Shown here piece after piece: positions 1-9,884 of a DNA stretch of 64,000 nucleotides. Source of the DNA: Zygnema cylindricum (lineage: Eukaryota; Streptophyta; Zygnematophyceae; Zygnematales; Zygnemataceae); assembly GCA_037447655.1 (NCBI GenBank), contig JBBHKE010000622.1, positions 48,288 through 112,287 of the forward strand, written 5' to 3'. Position 1 is the first letter of the stretch. Every line of letters begins with the position of its first letter. The notes below the pieces were generated by a model. The model saw only the letters and a program-made list of their open reading frames with translations. It was not told the origin of the DNA and ran no database searches. Made by a program: the position numbers and the translations under genes.

Positions 1-515
1 CGGGTCGGTCATCCGAGCTAACGGGAAGGATTCCCGTAACTACAGACAAAATGGACCGGCCACAGATCAATACACGCAGAGGGGCTTTAGGGAGTCACAG
101 AAACAATAGAGATAGGAATGAGGTAGAGTAGGGAGGGAAATTTATAGCAAATAGACAAAAGTAGACAGAATAGATTCCAAAAAAGTCGTAGATTTGATTA
201 ATGGTCCGTTTAGGACAATTGTTACAAGAGACTTTGTAATAAAGCCAAAATTCTATTCTATTCTTTGTCTCACTATGATGTCTGACTTGCTCTCTAAAAT
301 TGATGGATGAAGGGATGATTTTCTGTCTGATCTGCAGTGCCTTTGTATTCTACCTCATAAGGATCTACACTAAATGCACACCTAAATTGGTCCAATCAGA
401 CCGTATATACACGTTGAGTTTCCACCGGGAATTGCCGCACATTTGTTCATGCAATTCCGTACACAGATCATTAATTAAAACATGTAAACGTTGATTCAAT
501 TCCGTACACTCAGAT
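1..515. other. Intergenic, nothing recognised
   Basis: AT-rich sequence with only short open frames of no recognisable composition. I see no repeat boundary, RNA gene or coding exon here. Confidence 0.4.
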
Positions 516-545
516 CCGTCACGTCACGTCACGTCACGTCACATA
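516..545. repeat. ACGTC pentamer microsatellite
   Basis: About five consecutive CGTCA/ACGTC units. Each junction makes a TGACGT-type (bZIP/CRE-like) hexamer on one strand. No gene is demonstrably next to it, so a regulatory role is only a possibility. Confidence 0.6.
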
Positions 546-735
546 CATGAGAATCGGTACTTTTGTCAGAATCGATGGATCGCTGAAGATCGTCCAAAAC
601 CAACATATTTATCGCAGCAGAGAGTGCACGCAGCGATTGTCACTCACATCAAAATCACGCGACCTGAAGGATCGCACTCGACGCCATTTCCAAAACGACC
701 GCCGCATCTGGTCGGCGGGAATCTCTCCTTGTTCA

Positions 736-834
736 CGATGGCCTTCCGCATCGCCCACAGCGCCGCCGCTGCAGCATCCGCACCGACAGGGGCCGCACGC
801 GAGCCAATCAGAGCGAGGACTCACACGTGTGAAC
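736..834 (+). repeat. 99-bp duplication, left copy, abutting the N gap
   Basis: This 99-bp stretch reads identically to 916-1014 by eye. It ends exactly at the first N. The last bases contain the 12-bp palindrome TCACACGTGTGA, with a CACGTG core. Exact identity ending at a scaffold gap suggests contig ends that were not merged, or a short tandem duplication that broke the assembly. Confidence 0.8.
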
Positions 835-844
835 NNNNNNNNNN
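835..844. other. Assembly gap (10 N)
   Basis: Ten consecutive N. The second gap in this window is also exactly ten N and also sits between duplicated sequences, so the length is probably a scaffolder placeholder rather than a measured distance. Confidence 0.98.
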
Positions 845-915
845 GTCGCCGCCGCGACACCCGCTACGCCTTCCGGTAGCACTTGTTCCTCTCTAAGGGC
901 GGCTGGTCTACGCCT

Positions 916-1014
916 CGATGGCCTTCCGCATCGCCCACAGCGCCGCCGCTGCAGCATCCGCACCGACAGGGGCCGCACGCGAGCCAATCAGAGCGAGGAC
1001 TCACACGTGTGAAC
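916..1014 (+). repeat. 99-bp duplication, right copy
   Basis: Second copy of the 99-bp segment at 736-834. It is separated from the gap by 71 bases of unique sequence (845-915). Confidence 0.8.
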
Positions 1015-1069
1015 GCAGACAGAGAGAACGAGCTGTGCGAAACGGTGAGCGGGGAGGGAGGGAGCTTAC

Positions 1070-1160
1070 CGTCTCCTGCATGAATGGATGCAACCAGGGT
1101 GGGTGCCACGTGGAGGAAGAAAAGCAGTATGATGCTCATCATGGTCACGGCGACGGCCAT
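1070..1160 (-). CDS. Possible first exon of a secreted protein (signal peptide), partial gene
   Basis: On the minus strand an ATG at 1160 opens a frame starting MAVAVTMMSIILLFFLHV and continuing through a small-residue stretch APTLVASIHA. This is the shape of a cleavable signal peptide or signal anchor. After about 30 codons the frame meets a good splice donor (GACG|GTAAGC, exon end 1070, phase 1). The open frame that continues past the donor is low-complexity and runs into the 99-bp duplication, so I prefer an exon of 91 nt followed by an intron. The rest of the gene would lie at lower coordinates, probably outside the window, and I cannot find exon 2. The higher GC of 650-1165 fits a gene start. 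The product is unknown and the call rests only on composition and the donor site. Confidence 0.35.
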
Positions 1161-1595
1161 GGCTGAGCACTCGCCACGTAAGAAGGTTTTCTAAAAAAAA
1201 AGACACGCACACGTGGCAGTTTCTTCTTCTAAAGACGGTTTAAGAAAAAGAAAGAGAAAGGTTTTGACTTTGGTAATCCGTGGCAACGAATCTTCGAATG
1301 CGATAAAAGGAAGGAATGAAGCTATCTGTACTTTGTACGTTTCACTTAAGACGGTCCACTTTTATTTGTCGGTTTCTGCGGTCCTGTTACCGCCCAAATG
1401 TACTTTTAATAATGTCTAAATACATTTGTCGGTTTGAATGACGTGTGTACAACTGGAAGCTACAGTGCTGCACCGCAACAATTGGTAATCTTTCCTTTTG
1501 GGCTTTTGCACTACATTAATGATTAGAGTAATAGAATCTGATTGGTGGAAACAATTGTCTCATAGGCGAAAAGTCTCGCTACAGTACTTTAGTTT
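1161..1595. other. Intergenic, possible promoter side of the signal-peptide exon
   Basis: AT-rich with no recognisable gene or repeat boundary. It lies upstream of the minus-strand exon at 1070-1160, but I see no convincing TATA box at a useful distance. Confidence 0.3.
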
Positions 1596-1603
1596 GTTAA
1601 CTC

Positions 1604-1967
1604 CGTAGTTCAAAAGTAGGTGAAAGTACACCCATACAATATGCCTATTGTACGCAAAATATACAATATTCCATTAAGACCCATATTGTATTGGCCGCAA
1701 AATGAAATAAAATAGTAACAGGGTTGAGTTGCACATGGATCGATAGAGAATTAGACATCATGTGTAAATTTGAAAAAAAAATCAGACAAAAAATTCTTTT
1801 TCTGTGAGTTTTGAGGAGTTTGCAATTTAAACCGTCAGATTCGGACAATCGGACGGTCGCTGATCAAAGTAGCAAACTAAGAAGGTCACATGAAAAGCCC
1901 ATAATACAACTTACGATAAAGGCGCCGACAAAAGGCCTACAATAGAAGCGCCTACTTTTGAACTATG
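1604..1967. mobile_element. hAT-type MITE, copy 1
   Basis: A 364-bp non-coding element with terminal inverted repeats: CGTAGTTCAAAAGTAGG at the left, and the right end reading CATAGTTCAAAAGTAGG in reverse complement. It is flanked by a perfect 8-bp direct repeat GTTAACTC (1596-1603 and 1968-1975). An 8-bp target duplication is the hAT superfamily signature. The interior has a short hairpin (ACAATAT...ATATTGT) and the conserved CGGTCGCTGATCAAAGTAGC segment shared with the copies at 2956 and 3426. Confidence 0.85.
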
Positions 1968-2269
1968 GTTAACTCTATAGGCTAACTAAGACTACTGCAG
2001 TTTCACATGTAGATATTATGAGAAATACGTGAGCTGTACATCGAACATGTTTGGAAATCGATGGATCACAACGGGACATGTGATTTTCTTATCAGGTGTA
2101 GGTGATGCCACGTAATCATCCGAAACGTATTAACACGCGTGACATCTACGTGACAGTGTCGTTCGCACTTTTGAAGTTAACAATGAAGCGTTTTCATTGG
2201 ACGGGCGAAATGTAATGTAAAACGGGAAAATATTAATGGACTTTCCTGAAGGGACCACTTTAAAAAATA

Positions 2270-2900
2270 AAAATATAATGCCTAACGAAATGAAGGGGCA
2301 TTTTACCCGCCAATAACGGCTGTACGGTAGGAACAGTTGTCACGAGTAAAAAGAGTTCGCACGCGTGAAAGTACATTGATGTAGATGACGTCAGGTGGCG
2401 GCGGCCTCGAGGTGGTCGCTGTGCACACGCATGCTCGCAGTCGCCATGTGTGCCGCCGACGCCAAGCGCCAAGCGCGCCGACATCCATTCGCGTGACTCG
2501 TGCGATGCGGATAGTACGGTACGGTTGGTGAAGCGTACGATGATGTTGTCTTGCATATGTAACGGAAATTGATTAGAATAGTTTTGACTTGTACGGTATT
2601 TGTACAATTATATTTCGTATCGCCGTTTCAGTGCATGCTGATTGCGTTGTGTTGAAAGCGATGGACTACAGTCGTGGACGCTCCACGTGGCGGTCATTTC
2701 TCGACATGAGCCTACACGTGCTGACTGTCTTACAGGACTACAGGTCAAAGCGCTTATCTCAAGGGTGCTGATGGCTCCTGTACGGCAAGAAGTACGTTTT
2801 AGCGTGATTCGCTTGACGGCGCAATTAGGGTCAGAATTATGTACGTTCCAACTACACTATACGGAAAGTACAACATATTACAACAGCAATAACAAAATGT
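2270..2900. repeat. Dispersed repeat related to 11,540-11,905
   Basis: The reverse complement of about 2,285-2,620 matches about 11,640-11,905 (for example CCGTACTATCCGCATCGCAC in both). About 2,715-2,800 matches about 11,540-11,600 in direct orientation (CAGGTCAAAGCGCT). The family is therefore rearranged here. No coding capacity is seen and the class is unknown. Confidence 0.6.
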
Positions 2901-2955
2901 GTTGAAACTTTACCGTTTCATTCGAATTTTCATTCGTAGATATCCTTGTTCGAAC

Positions 2956-3261
2956 CATAGTTCAAAATTAGGTGAAAGTAGGCCCATACAATATGCCTAT
3001 TGTATGTAAAATATACAATATGACCTTATGACCCATATTGTATTCAGTCCTATTCGGACCAATTAAAGCATTCGGACCAAAAATTGGACCAATTAAAACA
3101 TTCAGACCAAAAAAAATTGTTTACACCGTCAGATTCGGACGATAGGACGGTCGCTAATCAAAGTAGCGATCTAAGAAGATCACATGAAAAGCCCGTAACA
3201 CAACTTCAGATAAAGCCGCCGACCAAAGGCCTTCCATAAAAACGCCTACTTTTAAACTATG
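2956..3261. mobile_element. hAT-type MITE, copy 2
   Basis: A 306-bp element of the same family as 1604-1967. Termini are CATAGTTCAAAATTAGG and the inverted CATAGTTTAAAAGTAGG. Flanks are GTTCGAAC (2948-2955) and GTTCGACC (3262-3269), an 8-bp target duplication with one mismatch. It belongs to a subfamily containing internal near-repeats of ATTCGGACCAATTAAA, which is also present in the truncated copy at 11,384. Confidence 0.85.
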
Positions 3262-3851
3262 GTTCGACCTTTACATTTAAGTACAGTGTCAAAATAACAA
3301 TCAGTTACCGTACGGATAATGAGTACGGAATCCTAGAGCGGCGATATACCCATACTGTATTTTCGCAATTCTCACGAATGGTCGGCGCCGCTAAATCTGC
3401 GCCTACACCGTGTACCGCTATTAATCATAGTTAAAAAGTAGGTGAAAGTAGGCCCATACAATATGCCTATTGTACGCAAAACATACAATATGACCTTAAG
3501 ACCCATATTGTTTTGGTCACAAAATGAAAACAAATAGTAACAGGGTTGAGTTGCACATTGATCGATAGAGAATAAAACGTCATGTCTAAATTTTGAAAAA
3601 CATTCAGACAAAAAAATATTTTTTTGTGAGTTTTGAGGAATTATTTATTTAAACCGTCAACTTTGGACAATTGGAGAGTCGCTGATCAAAGTAGCAATTT
3701 TAGAAAATAACATGAAAAGCCCATAACACAACTTACAATACGACTATTGTCAGATTCGGACGATTAGACAGTCGCCGATCAAAGTACTGATTTAACAAGA
3801 GCACATGGAAAGCATATAACACAACTTATGATAAAGGCGCCTACAAAAGGC

Positions 3852-4592
3852 TCTTAGGATTATTGGAAAAATTGGCGGTTGAGATGTGGAGAATAGGTCG
3901 TCCGCCAGTTCGTTGATGTTTTGGTTCGCGTGGCGCGGTTCGATTTTGAGAATGGTGTCGCGATTTGGATCAGAGTACCTTTGGTTCGTTCAATGTACAG
4001 CTGTTCAGTACCAGCCGGTACATAGATTATTTATGTATCATGGTTCAGTTGGTTTCGTTTGTTTTTTTTGTGTTGTCTTGAACGGTAACTATGCATTTTA
4101 GTGCGCAGTACGTGTCTAGTCCGTTTTAGGGCGTGTCACTTTATTTCAGCGCTTGAATGCTTTTAAAGCGCACGTCCGCAAGTGGACTTCGGCGCCCTCG
4201 TCTTCTTTCAGTTAGTGGAGTTAGTGGTCGTGAGTTGTCGGTGTGAAGAAGGTATTTTAGTGAGTGTTTTCCATCAGTTTAGTATGTAGTTTGGGAAGAT
4301 GCATCATGCAGTCTGTGTAGAGATGCATTACGTGACGTAAGGAGTGACACTTTTAGTTGTAGAGAGAAAAGATGATTTGAGGGTAGAAAGAAGAGAGGTT
4401 GTTATTAAAAAAGCTTCGGTTTAATATATTGATATTTGGCCGACATGCTTTGTTGTGAGCCGTGAATGTTTTATGTGAAATATGTTTGTTGAAGCTTCCG
4501 CTGTGAGATTTGATTTATGATGTGTGAGCATCTTTGTGAGCACTTTATCGATTCTTAGCATCTCTGTTGGAGCACTTGATCGATTTTTAACA
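3852..4592 (+). repeat. 5' LTR (741 bp)
   Basis: Begins TCTTAGGA, where the partner LTR has the canonical TGTTAGGA, and ends TTTTTAACA. I count by eye roughly 25-30 substitutions and no net length difference from the right LTR, near 4% divergence. Confidence 0.9.
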
Positions 4593-5707
4593 AGTGGTAT
4601 CGGAGCACGTTAGTGCTCCAGTTTTCAGTTTGAGAGTAAGATGCTCCAGTTTGATTGTAAAAGTCAGTCAGGGAGTAGAGGAAATGGGAGGAAGAAAAGG
4701 CACATATTCTTCGAAGAATGAACCGGATGTCGATCCGGATTGAGGTGATTCTGTTTTTTGAAACCGAAGAAGATGATGATAAAGAAGTCGAAGAAGAATA
4801 TGAGGTAGTCGAAGAGGTTGAAGAATAGCGACGAAAAAGGAGAATTGACATGTGCAGATATGATTTATTACTTGAAGTGTAGAGGAGTGTTTTTTTTGTT
4901 TTTTTTAAAGAAGAAATAAAATGTGTTGTTATGAGTTGAGGGGCGAAGAAGATGCTGAAGACTTTTTTGATGGAATTTTATTTCGTACTTTTGTACTTTA
5001 TGTGAATCGAAAAGATCGTTGTGGCTATTATCTGATTATCTAAAATCACCAAAGAGTTTGGAAGAAGCGTCATTCCATTAGTAGTGATGTGAGGTTTTAA
5101 TGCTTTCATGATAAGAAAAAAAATGAATCCTGTTTCAGAGGTTCTGTGCTTGAAAGATCCCTTCTTTCGGATCCCTTGAAGCTCGAGAAGCATCGAAATT
5201 CAGATGGTCGTCTCAGAAGTTCCGTGGATGAATTTATGAATTTTGTGAGGAGTGAAGTGAAGGAAACAGAAGTGAGGAGAAATATTATGTGCAAAATTGT
5301 ACTGTTTACTATATGGAAAGTGAATCTGCGCATAATTAGTGCGGGCGCTTGAAGTGGTGTTTCGTTTTTTTCGTAATGGTACCAAGGGTTTGAAATTTTA
5401 GTTACTTTTGACGCGAAACAAAATTTGATAAGTGGAAGAGGAGATAGTTCGTGTTGGAACGAGACCGGTATTTTGGCGGTTGTTTTGGTCGTTTGCTAAT
5501 GTTAGGCGCCTAACTAGTGTGTGCCCAATTGGCCGCTATGTTTTTTGGTACTTTGTTAGTACCTTTTTTTGGTGGACATTGGAGTGTTACATCTTTTTGT
5601 ACGCATTTATATTCGATGTAGTACTTTTGTACGGTGACATGTTTAAGAGGGGGCACCTAAAATTCGGGGACGTGGCATTCCACCGCTTCTCCCAATAAGA
5701 GGGAGAT
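4593..5707 (+). other. Non-coding interior of the LTR element
   Basis: 1,115 bp between the LTRs. Only short frames, none matching a retrotransposon domain. It ends with the purine tract AATAAGAGGGAGAT (5694-5707), which would prime plus-strand synthesis. Confidence 0.75.
4595..4607 (+). promoter_or_regulatory. Primer-binding site (initiator Met tRNA type)
   Basis: TGGTATCGGAGCA lies two bases inside the left LTR. It matches the usual copia primer site TGGTATCAGAGC with one change. The same variant TGGTATCGGAGC is found on the minus strand next to the copia element at 51,609-51,620. Confidence 0.85.
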
Positions 5708-6448
5708 TGTTAGGAGTATTGGAAGAATCGGCGGTTGAGATGTGGAGAATTGGTCGTCTGCCAGTTCGTTGATGTTTTGGTTTGCGTGGCGCGATTCGAT
5801 TTTGAGAATGGTTTCGCGATTTGCATCAGAGTACCTTTGGTTCGTTCAATGTACGGCTGTTCAGTACCAGGCGGTACATAGATTATTTATGTATCATGGT
5901 TCAGTTGGTTTCGTTTGTTTTGTTTGTGTTGTCTTGAAGGGTAACTATGCTTTTTAGTGCGCAGTACGTGTCTAGTCCGTTTTAGTGCCTGTCACTTTAT
6001 TTCAGCGCTTGAATGCTTTTAAAGCGCACGCCCGCAAGTGGACTTCGGCGCCCTCGTCTTCTTTCAGTTAGTGGAGTTAGTGGTCGTAAGTTGTCGGTGT
6101 TAAGAAGGTATTTTAGTGAGTGTTTTCCATTAGTTTAGTATGTAGTCTGGGAAGATGCATCATGCAGTCTGTGTAGAGATGCATTATGTGACGTAAGGAG
6201 TGACACTTTTAGTTGTAGAGAGAAAAGATGATTTGAGGGTAGAAAGAAGAGAGGTTGTTATTAAGAAAGCTTCGGTTTAATATATTGATATTTGGCCGAC
6301 ATGCTTTGTTGTGAGCCGTGAGTGTTTTATGTGAAATATGTTTGTTGAAGCTTCCGCTATGAGATTTGATTTATGATGTGTGAGCATCTCTGTGAGCACT
6401 TTATCGATTCTTAGCATCTCTATTGGAGCACTTGATCGATTTTTAACA
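5708..6448 (+). repeat. 3' LTR (741 bp)
   Basis: Begins TGTTAGGAGTATTGG and ends TTTTTAACA, so it keeps TG...CA ends. It is the same length as the 5' LTR. Confidence 0.9.
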
Positions 6449-6491
6449 AAGGCCTACAATAGAAAGGCCAACTTTTAACTATGATATTAAT

Positions 6492-7190
6492 GTGGATAAC
6501 ATTTCTTCACAAAATATTTTCTCAGTACACACTAGTTGGTTTTCACATGGAGATTGATAATCAAAAGGTGAGGTCTTTCCTTTCAATCTCAACCGTCACA
6601 TTCATAATCCGACAATAATATACAAATAAAGTTGTTTTAAGTGGCAAAAAAATAACACAAACAAGGATACAAGGTGTACATTAGAAACTGCGTGACGGCA
6701 AGTGACTGTGGGAAGAACTACCTTCCGAGCGGGAAACCGGGAATAGTTGACAACTACATGGTCCGCATTCACATTTTTCACATGTGTGACTATTGTTGTA
6801 CGTTTAAACACAAAGTTTGTGCGGTGTTCGAAATGTACAATCGTGTTTTCAACCTATGTCTGTATCGGTCTTGTCCATTTCTCGATAATAGTATGCGCAC
6901 TATATTTTTTTAAGACTTCAACGCAAATTATTATTTTATTTTATTGATTTTTTGGCGAATTTTGTTAAATTCTGATTAAATGTTTATGTTTCGCTTTAAG
7001 TTACTAATGACTGAAAAAAAAACAAAATTATGGGGAAACTTTGCAAAGTTTTCGATGGGGAAACACTTATTTCTTCAAAGTGTAACAAAGGTTATTTCTC
7101 CTCTACTCATGGAACTAAAATTATCTTCTGAAATGTGGGATTCGAAATAAATATAAGAGTGGATCTTTGCAGCAAAGCTGGCATAAAACA
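6492..7190. other. Intergenic, nothing recognised
   Basis: AT-rich. A short stretch near 6,540-6,600 is loosely reminiscent of the interior of the TA-flanked MITEs at 62-63.5 kb. No coding domain seen. Confidence 0.3.
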
Positions 7191-7199
7191 AAATAACAA

Positions 7200-8968
7200 C
7201 TTATAGTTATAACAGTGGGAGTATAAATGACTATTATTATGATCTTGCAACTCTATTTACTGAATTAGATAGTGCAAGAAATCTAGTAATCACTCTTATG
7301 GTGAAGCTGACTAATAAGTATGAAAACATTATAAATAGGCAGAATCTAGGAGATTACAACTAAAGGATGACAAGAACAGGAGGATGACACACTGGGTATG
7401 ATCCTAGTTAATGAGAGTAACCATTGAGTTGGGGAAAGGAAATTCTCGCTTGTAAGCACTAGCTGCTACGACTGATTGGCGGAAGTATGATAAGCAGAAA
7501 GGGAGAAATCCCTATAAAAAAATTGTGGGAAAAAGACAGGGAGGTGGAAGAACAGATCATCAAGAGCTCCGAGAGGTGGAGTGTGCCATTTCTACAAGAA
7601 ACAAGGCACTACTTGGCTGAGTGTGCCAATTTTGTAGAATTAAGAATCAAGGATGGTCAAGGGACCTTAAACGAGGGAGGAAAGAAGAAAGCATTTCTTA
7701 CACAGGTGCAGAAAGAGGAAGCCAGAGAGAAAGCACAATTTGATGAGGAGTTGGTGGAGCTTCTTATTAATGAAAGCCTTGAAAAGAAAGAGATGAACAA
7801 GGATATCCCATGGAGGCAAAATGTGCATTTGGACGTATGCGGGAAACCCTAGAGGAAAGATAGATCATCGATTTATGAGATCCTAAACATATTTGCAAAG
7901 ATATAAAGTGGTTGATAAAAATGAGGAAGATTCCAACTGTTGAGATAAAATTTGGAGATGGTAGAGTTGTGACCACAAGTCTTGTAGGATCGGTGGATCT
8001 ACTGGTTTTAGTTGAAGTAAAAGCCTCTATTGTAACACTTTTATATGTTTTTTATATACAACTCAGCTTACCAAGAATTCGATTTCTACCGCTGTCCTAG
8101 ATAACAAATATTTTGTTACAAGAACTACGAAAGGAATGTTCACAGCTAGCTTTAATAACGAGGTACACTTTGCATTTGAAAAAGGCGTTGAAGAGGTACA
8201 CTTTGCTATTGAAAAAGGCAATGAAAAGTTTTTCAAAATTGTACTTTGTAATGAAAAGAAGAGTGTTCTTGACTCTTGTGTAAATGATATGATGTTGTGG
8301 CATAAATGGTTGGGACATGTGCATCTAGATAGATTGAGAAAAATGAAAAAAAAGGGATAGTGCATGGGATCAAGTTTGAGGATTTTTATATATTAGTTGA
8401 TTGTAGTGGATGCGCCTGAAGGAAGATCCTTTGTCCGTACCACAGCTTAGAAACAGCCACATCCTCTGAAATAGTCACATTCTCCCTCACTCTCATCCAA
8501 AACTGTGATCTCAAAATGTGGACCTTGATCTTGGCCCCATTGGACTTGAAAACAGCCTTGCCCACCCACTACGTTTAGCCATCGTAAAAAATTAAGTGCT
8601 CGAGGATGTCGTTCACCTTTAAAAACTAATGAGCATGACCAATTTTGTTGGAATCCGCCCCTTTCTAGATTTCAAAAGAATGAGTGAAAAAACTGTGGTG
8701 TGAGAATCGTGCTGCATAACCATTGCATCCAATCCTAATCATCATTTTACAAGTAAGCATATTGACATCAAATTGCATTTTGTCAAAGAAAAAGTTACAA
8801 GGAAGATCCTTAAGTTAAGCTACCATCCTGATGAGAAAATGGTGGCAGACATGATCACCAAACCTCTCCCAACGCCCAAATTATAGTTATGCAGTGAGGC
8901 ATGTGGATTGAGTCGTGTGTAGGGGCATGTGGATTAAATGGTTAGCATATTATTAGGCTTTAGGGGAG
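7200..8968 (+). pseudogene. Decayed Ty1/copia polyprotein (gag, GAG-pre-integrase and RNase H fragments)
   Basis: Several pieces appear in order but in different frames. Near 7,230 a gag-like phrase includes DYYYDLATLFTELD. A long frame at 7,487-7,852 spans the region where a zinc knuckle is expected. At 8,136-8,360 a GAG-pre-integrase motif is readable (MLWHKWLGHVHLDRLRKM). At about 8,745-8,900 the C-terminal RNase H end is readable (KHIDIKLHFVKEKVTRKILK followed by MVADMITKPLP). Integrase and reverse transcriptase between them are missing or replaced by unrelated sequence at about 8,400-8,740. Stops and frameshifts are frequent, so this is non-functional. The identification comes from the order of copia domains. 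Confidence 0.7.
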
Positions 8969-9430
8969 TGTTGTTTTTGAAAGCCTTAGTCCTCTCGTTT
9001 CCTTAGATGTGAGAGGAGAAAAATGTCAAGACCAGGAATAATTTCGGAAGCTCTTGTTCAATATGAACTAGATTTACACTGATTTTGGCATAATATGAAG
9101 TAAACCCACAATATACTCCCTAGATACGCGTCAGTGCACGAGGAGGTTTGTTCTCGGATATGAGTGTTGACTCGCACCAATTCTTTATGGGATTATGTGG
9201 ACACAAAACGTTACATAACCGGTGCCGAATAAGAGTTCTAGACAAAAGACAAAGTCCACTGTTAATCTAAGACCAATGAGATCCCCAGTCACATCAATCA
9301 CAAGATGATTATAAATTGGACGTCCTTAGTGCTTTGAAGTAATTTCGAGAGTCTATATTGCTGACGCAACTTATTAAAAATGTGTCGGTGCGAATATCTG
9401 AAACAACAAAATGTTGTATCTAACAAATTA
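8969..9430 (+). repeat. Probable 3' LTR start of the decayed copia element
   Basis: The RNase H end is followed by a purine tract (TTTAGGGGAG) and then TGTTGTTTTTGAAAGCC, a plausible LTR start. I cannot place the LTR end because the 5' partner is missing. The end given is approximate. Confidence 0.4.
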
Positions 9431-9880
9431 CTTATTTTTAGTGATGATATCAAGATTTTTGGTTGTAAACATTAAAAAAAGTTATATCTTCATTCGTACT
9501 GATATATAGTACACACTGAACCGTTTCGTAATTCTAAGAAGACATCAAATTGGTCGTTATCCTAGTAGGAGCTCTTTGAGTGTATGATAGTAGGACTTAG
9601 TTTATATTAAAGGAACATTTTTGTAAAAAAACTGTTGTTATGCTTTTGGCAATTTTGATTGAGAATTACTCTCAGATTTGTTGTCTTATTTGGCATGGTG
9701 TATCCCTGTGGTATCTTCGACCCTTTGTAGGGTTTGGGATATATTTTTTGTTCGTCTTATATTCCGTGATTGGTTGAATTTGTTTTTTAAATTGGTATCT
9801 TTTGAGAGGATTTTGCTTGTTTATGTCTAAAATGGCTACTGCATCATCATGTTTTACTGCACCAGTTTCCCTATGACAAC
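9431..9880. other. Intergenic, nothing recognised
   Basis: AT-rich sequence with no recognisable coding or repeat structure before the GAGTCCAAACTA array begins. Confidence 0.35.
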
Positions 9881-9884
9881 ACAA

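Larger units (their letters stand above)
3852..6448 (+). mobile_element. Complete non-autonomous copia-like LTR element (TRIM/LARD type)
   Basis: Total 2,597 bp: two 741-bp LTRs, a primer-binding site just inside the left LTR, a polypurine tract just before the right LTR, and a perfect 5-bp target duplication AAGGC (3847-3851 and 6449-6453). The 1.1-kb interior has no gag, protease, integrase or reverse-transcriptase signature in any frame. The longest frame on the reverse strand is low-complexity Ser/Thr and looks spurious. A short frame at 4684 starts MGGRKGTYSSK, which resembles the first residues of the autonomous copia gag at 51,580 (MGRKKN). It may be a relic of the parental gag. The element must have been mobilised in trans. 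Confidence 0.88.
3426..6483. mobile_element. hAT-type MITE, copy 3, split by an LTR element
   Basis: The left part (3426-3851) starts CATAGTTAAAAAGTAGG. The right part (6449-6483) ends in the matching inverted terminus. Outer flanks CTATTAAT (3418-3425) and ATATTAAT (6484-6491) agree in 7 of 8 positions. The two halves are interrupted by the LTR element at 3852-6448, so this MITE inserted first. Removing the LTR element and one 5-bp duplication gives a continuous copy of the family. Confidence 0.85.

Noticed and set aside
4555-4851. Ser/Thr-rich minus-strand frame in the LTR element interior
   Set aside because: Low-complexity product of a GAAGAA-rich plus strand, with no homology to retroelement proteins.
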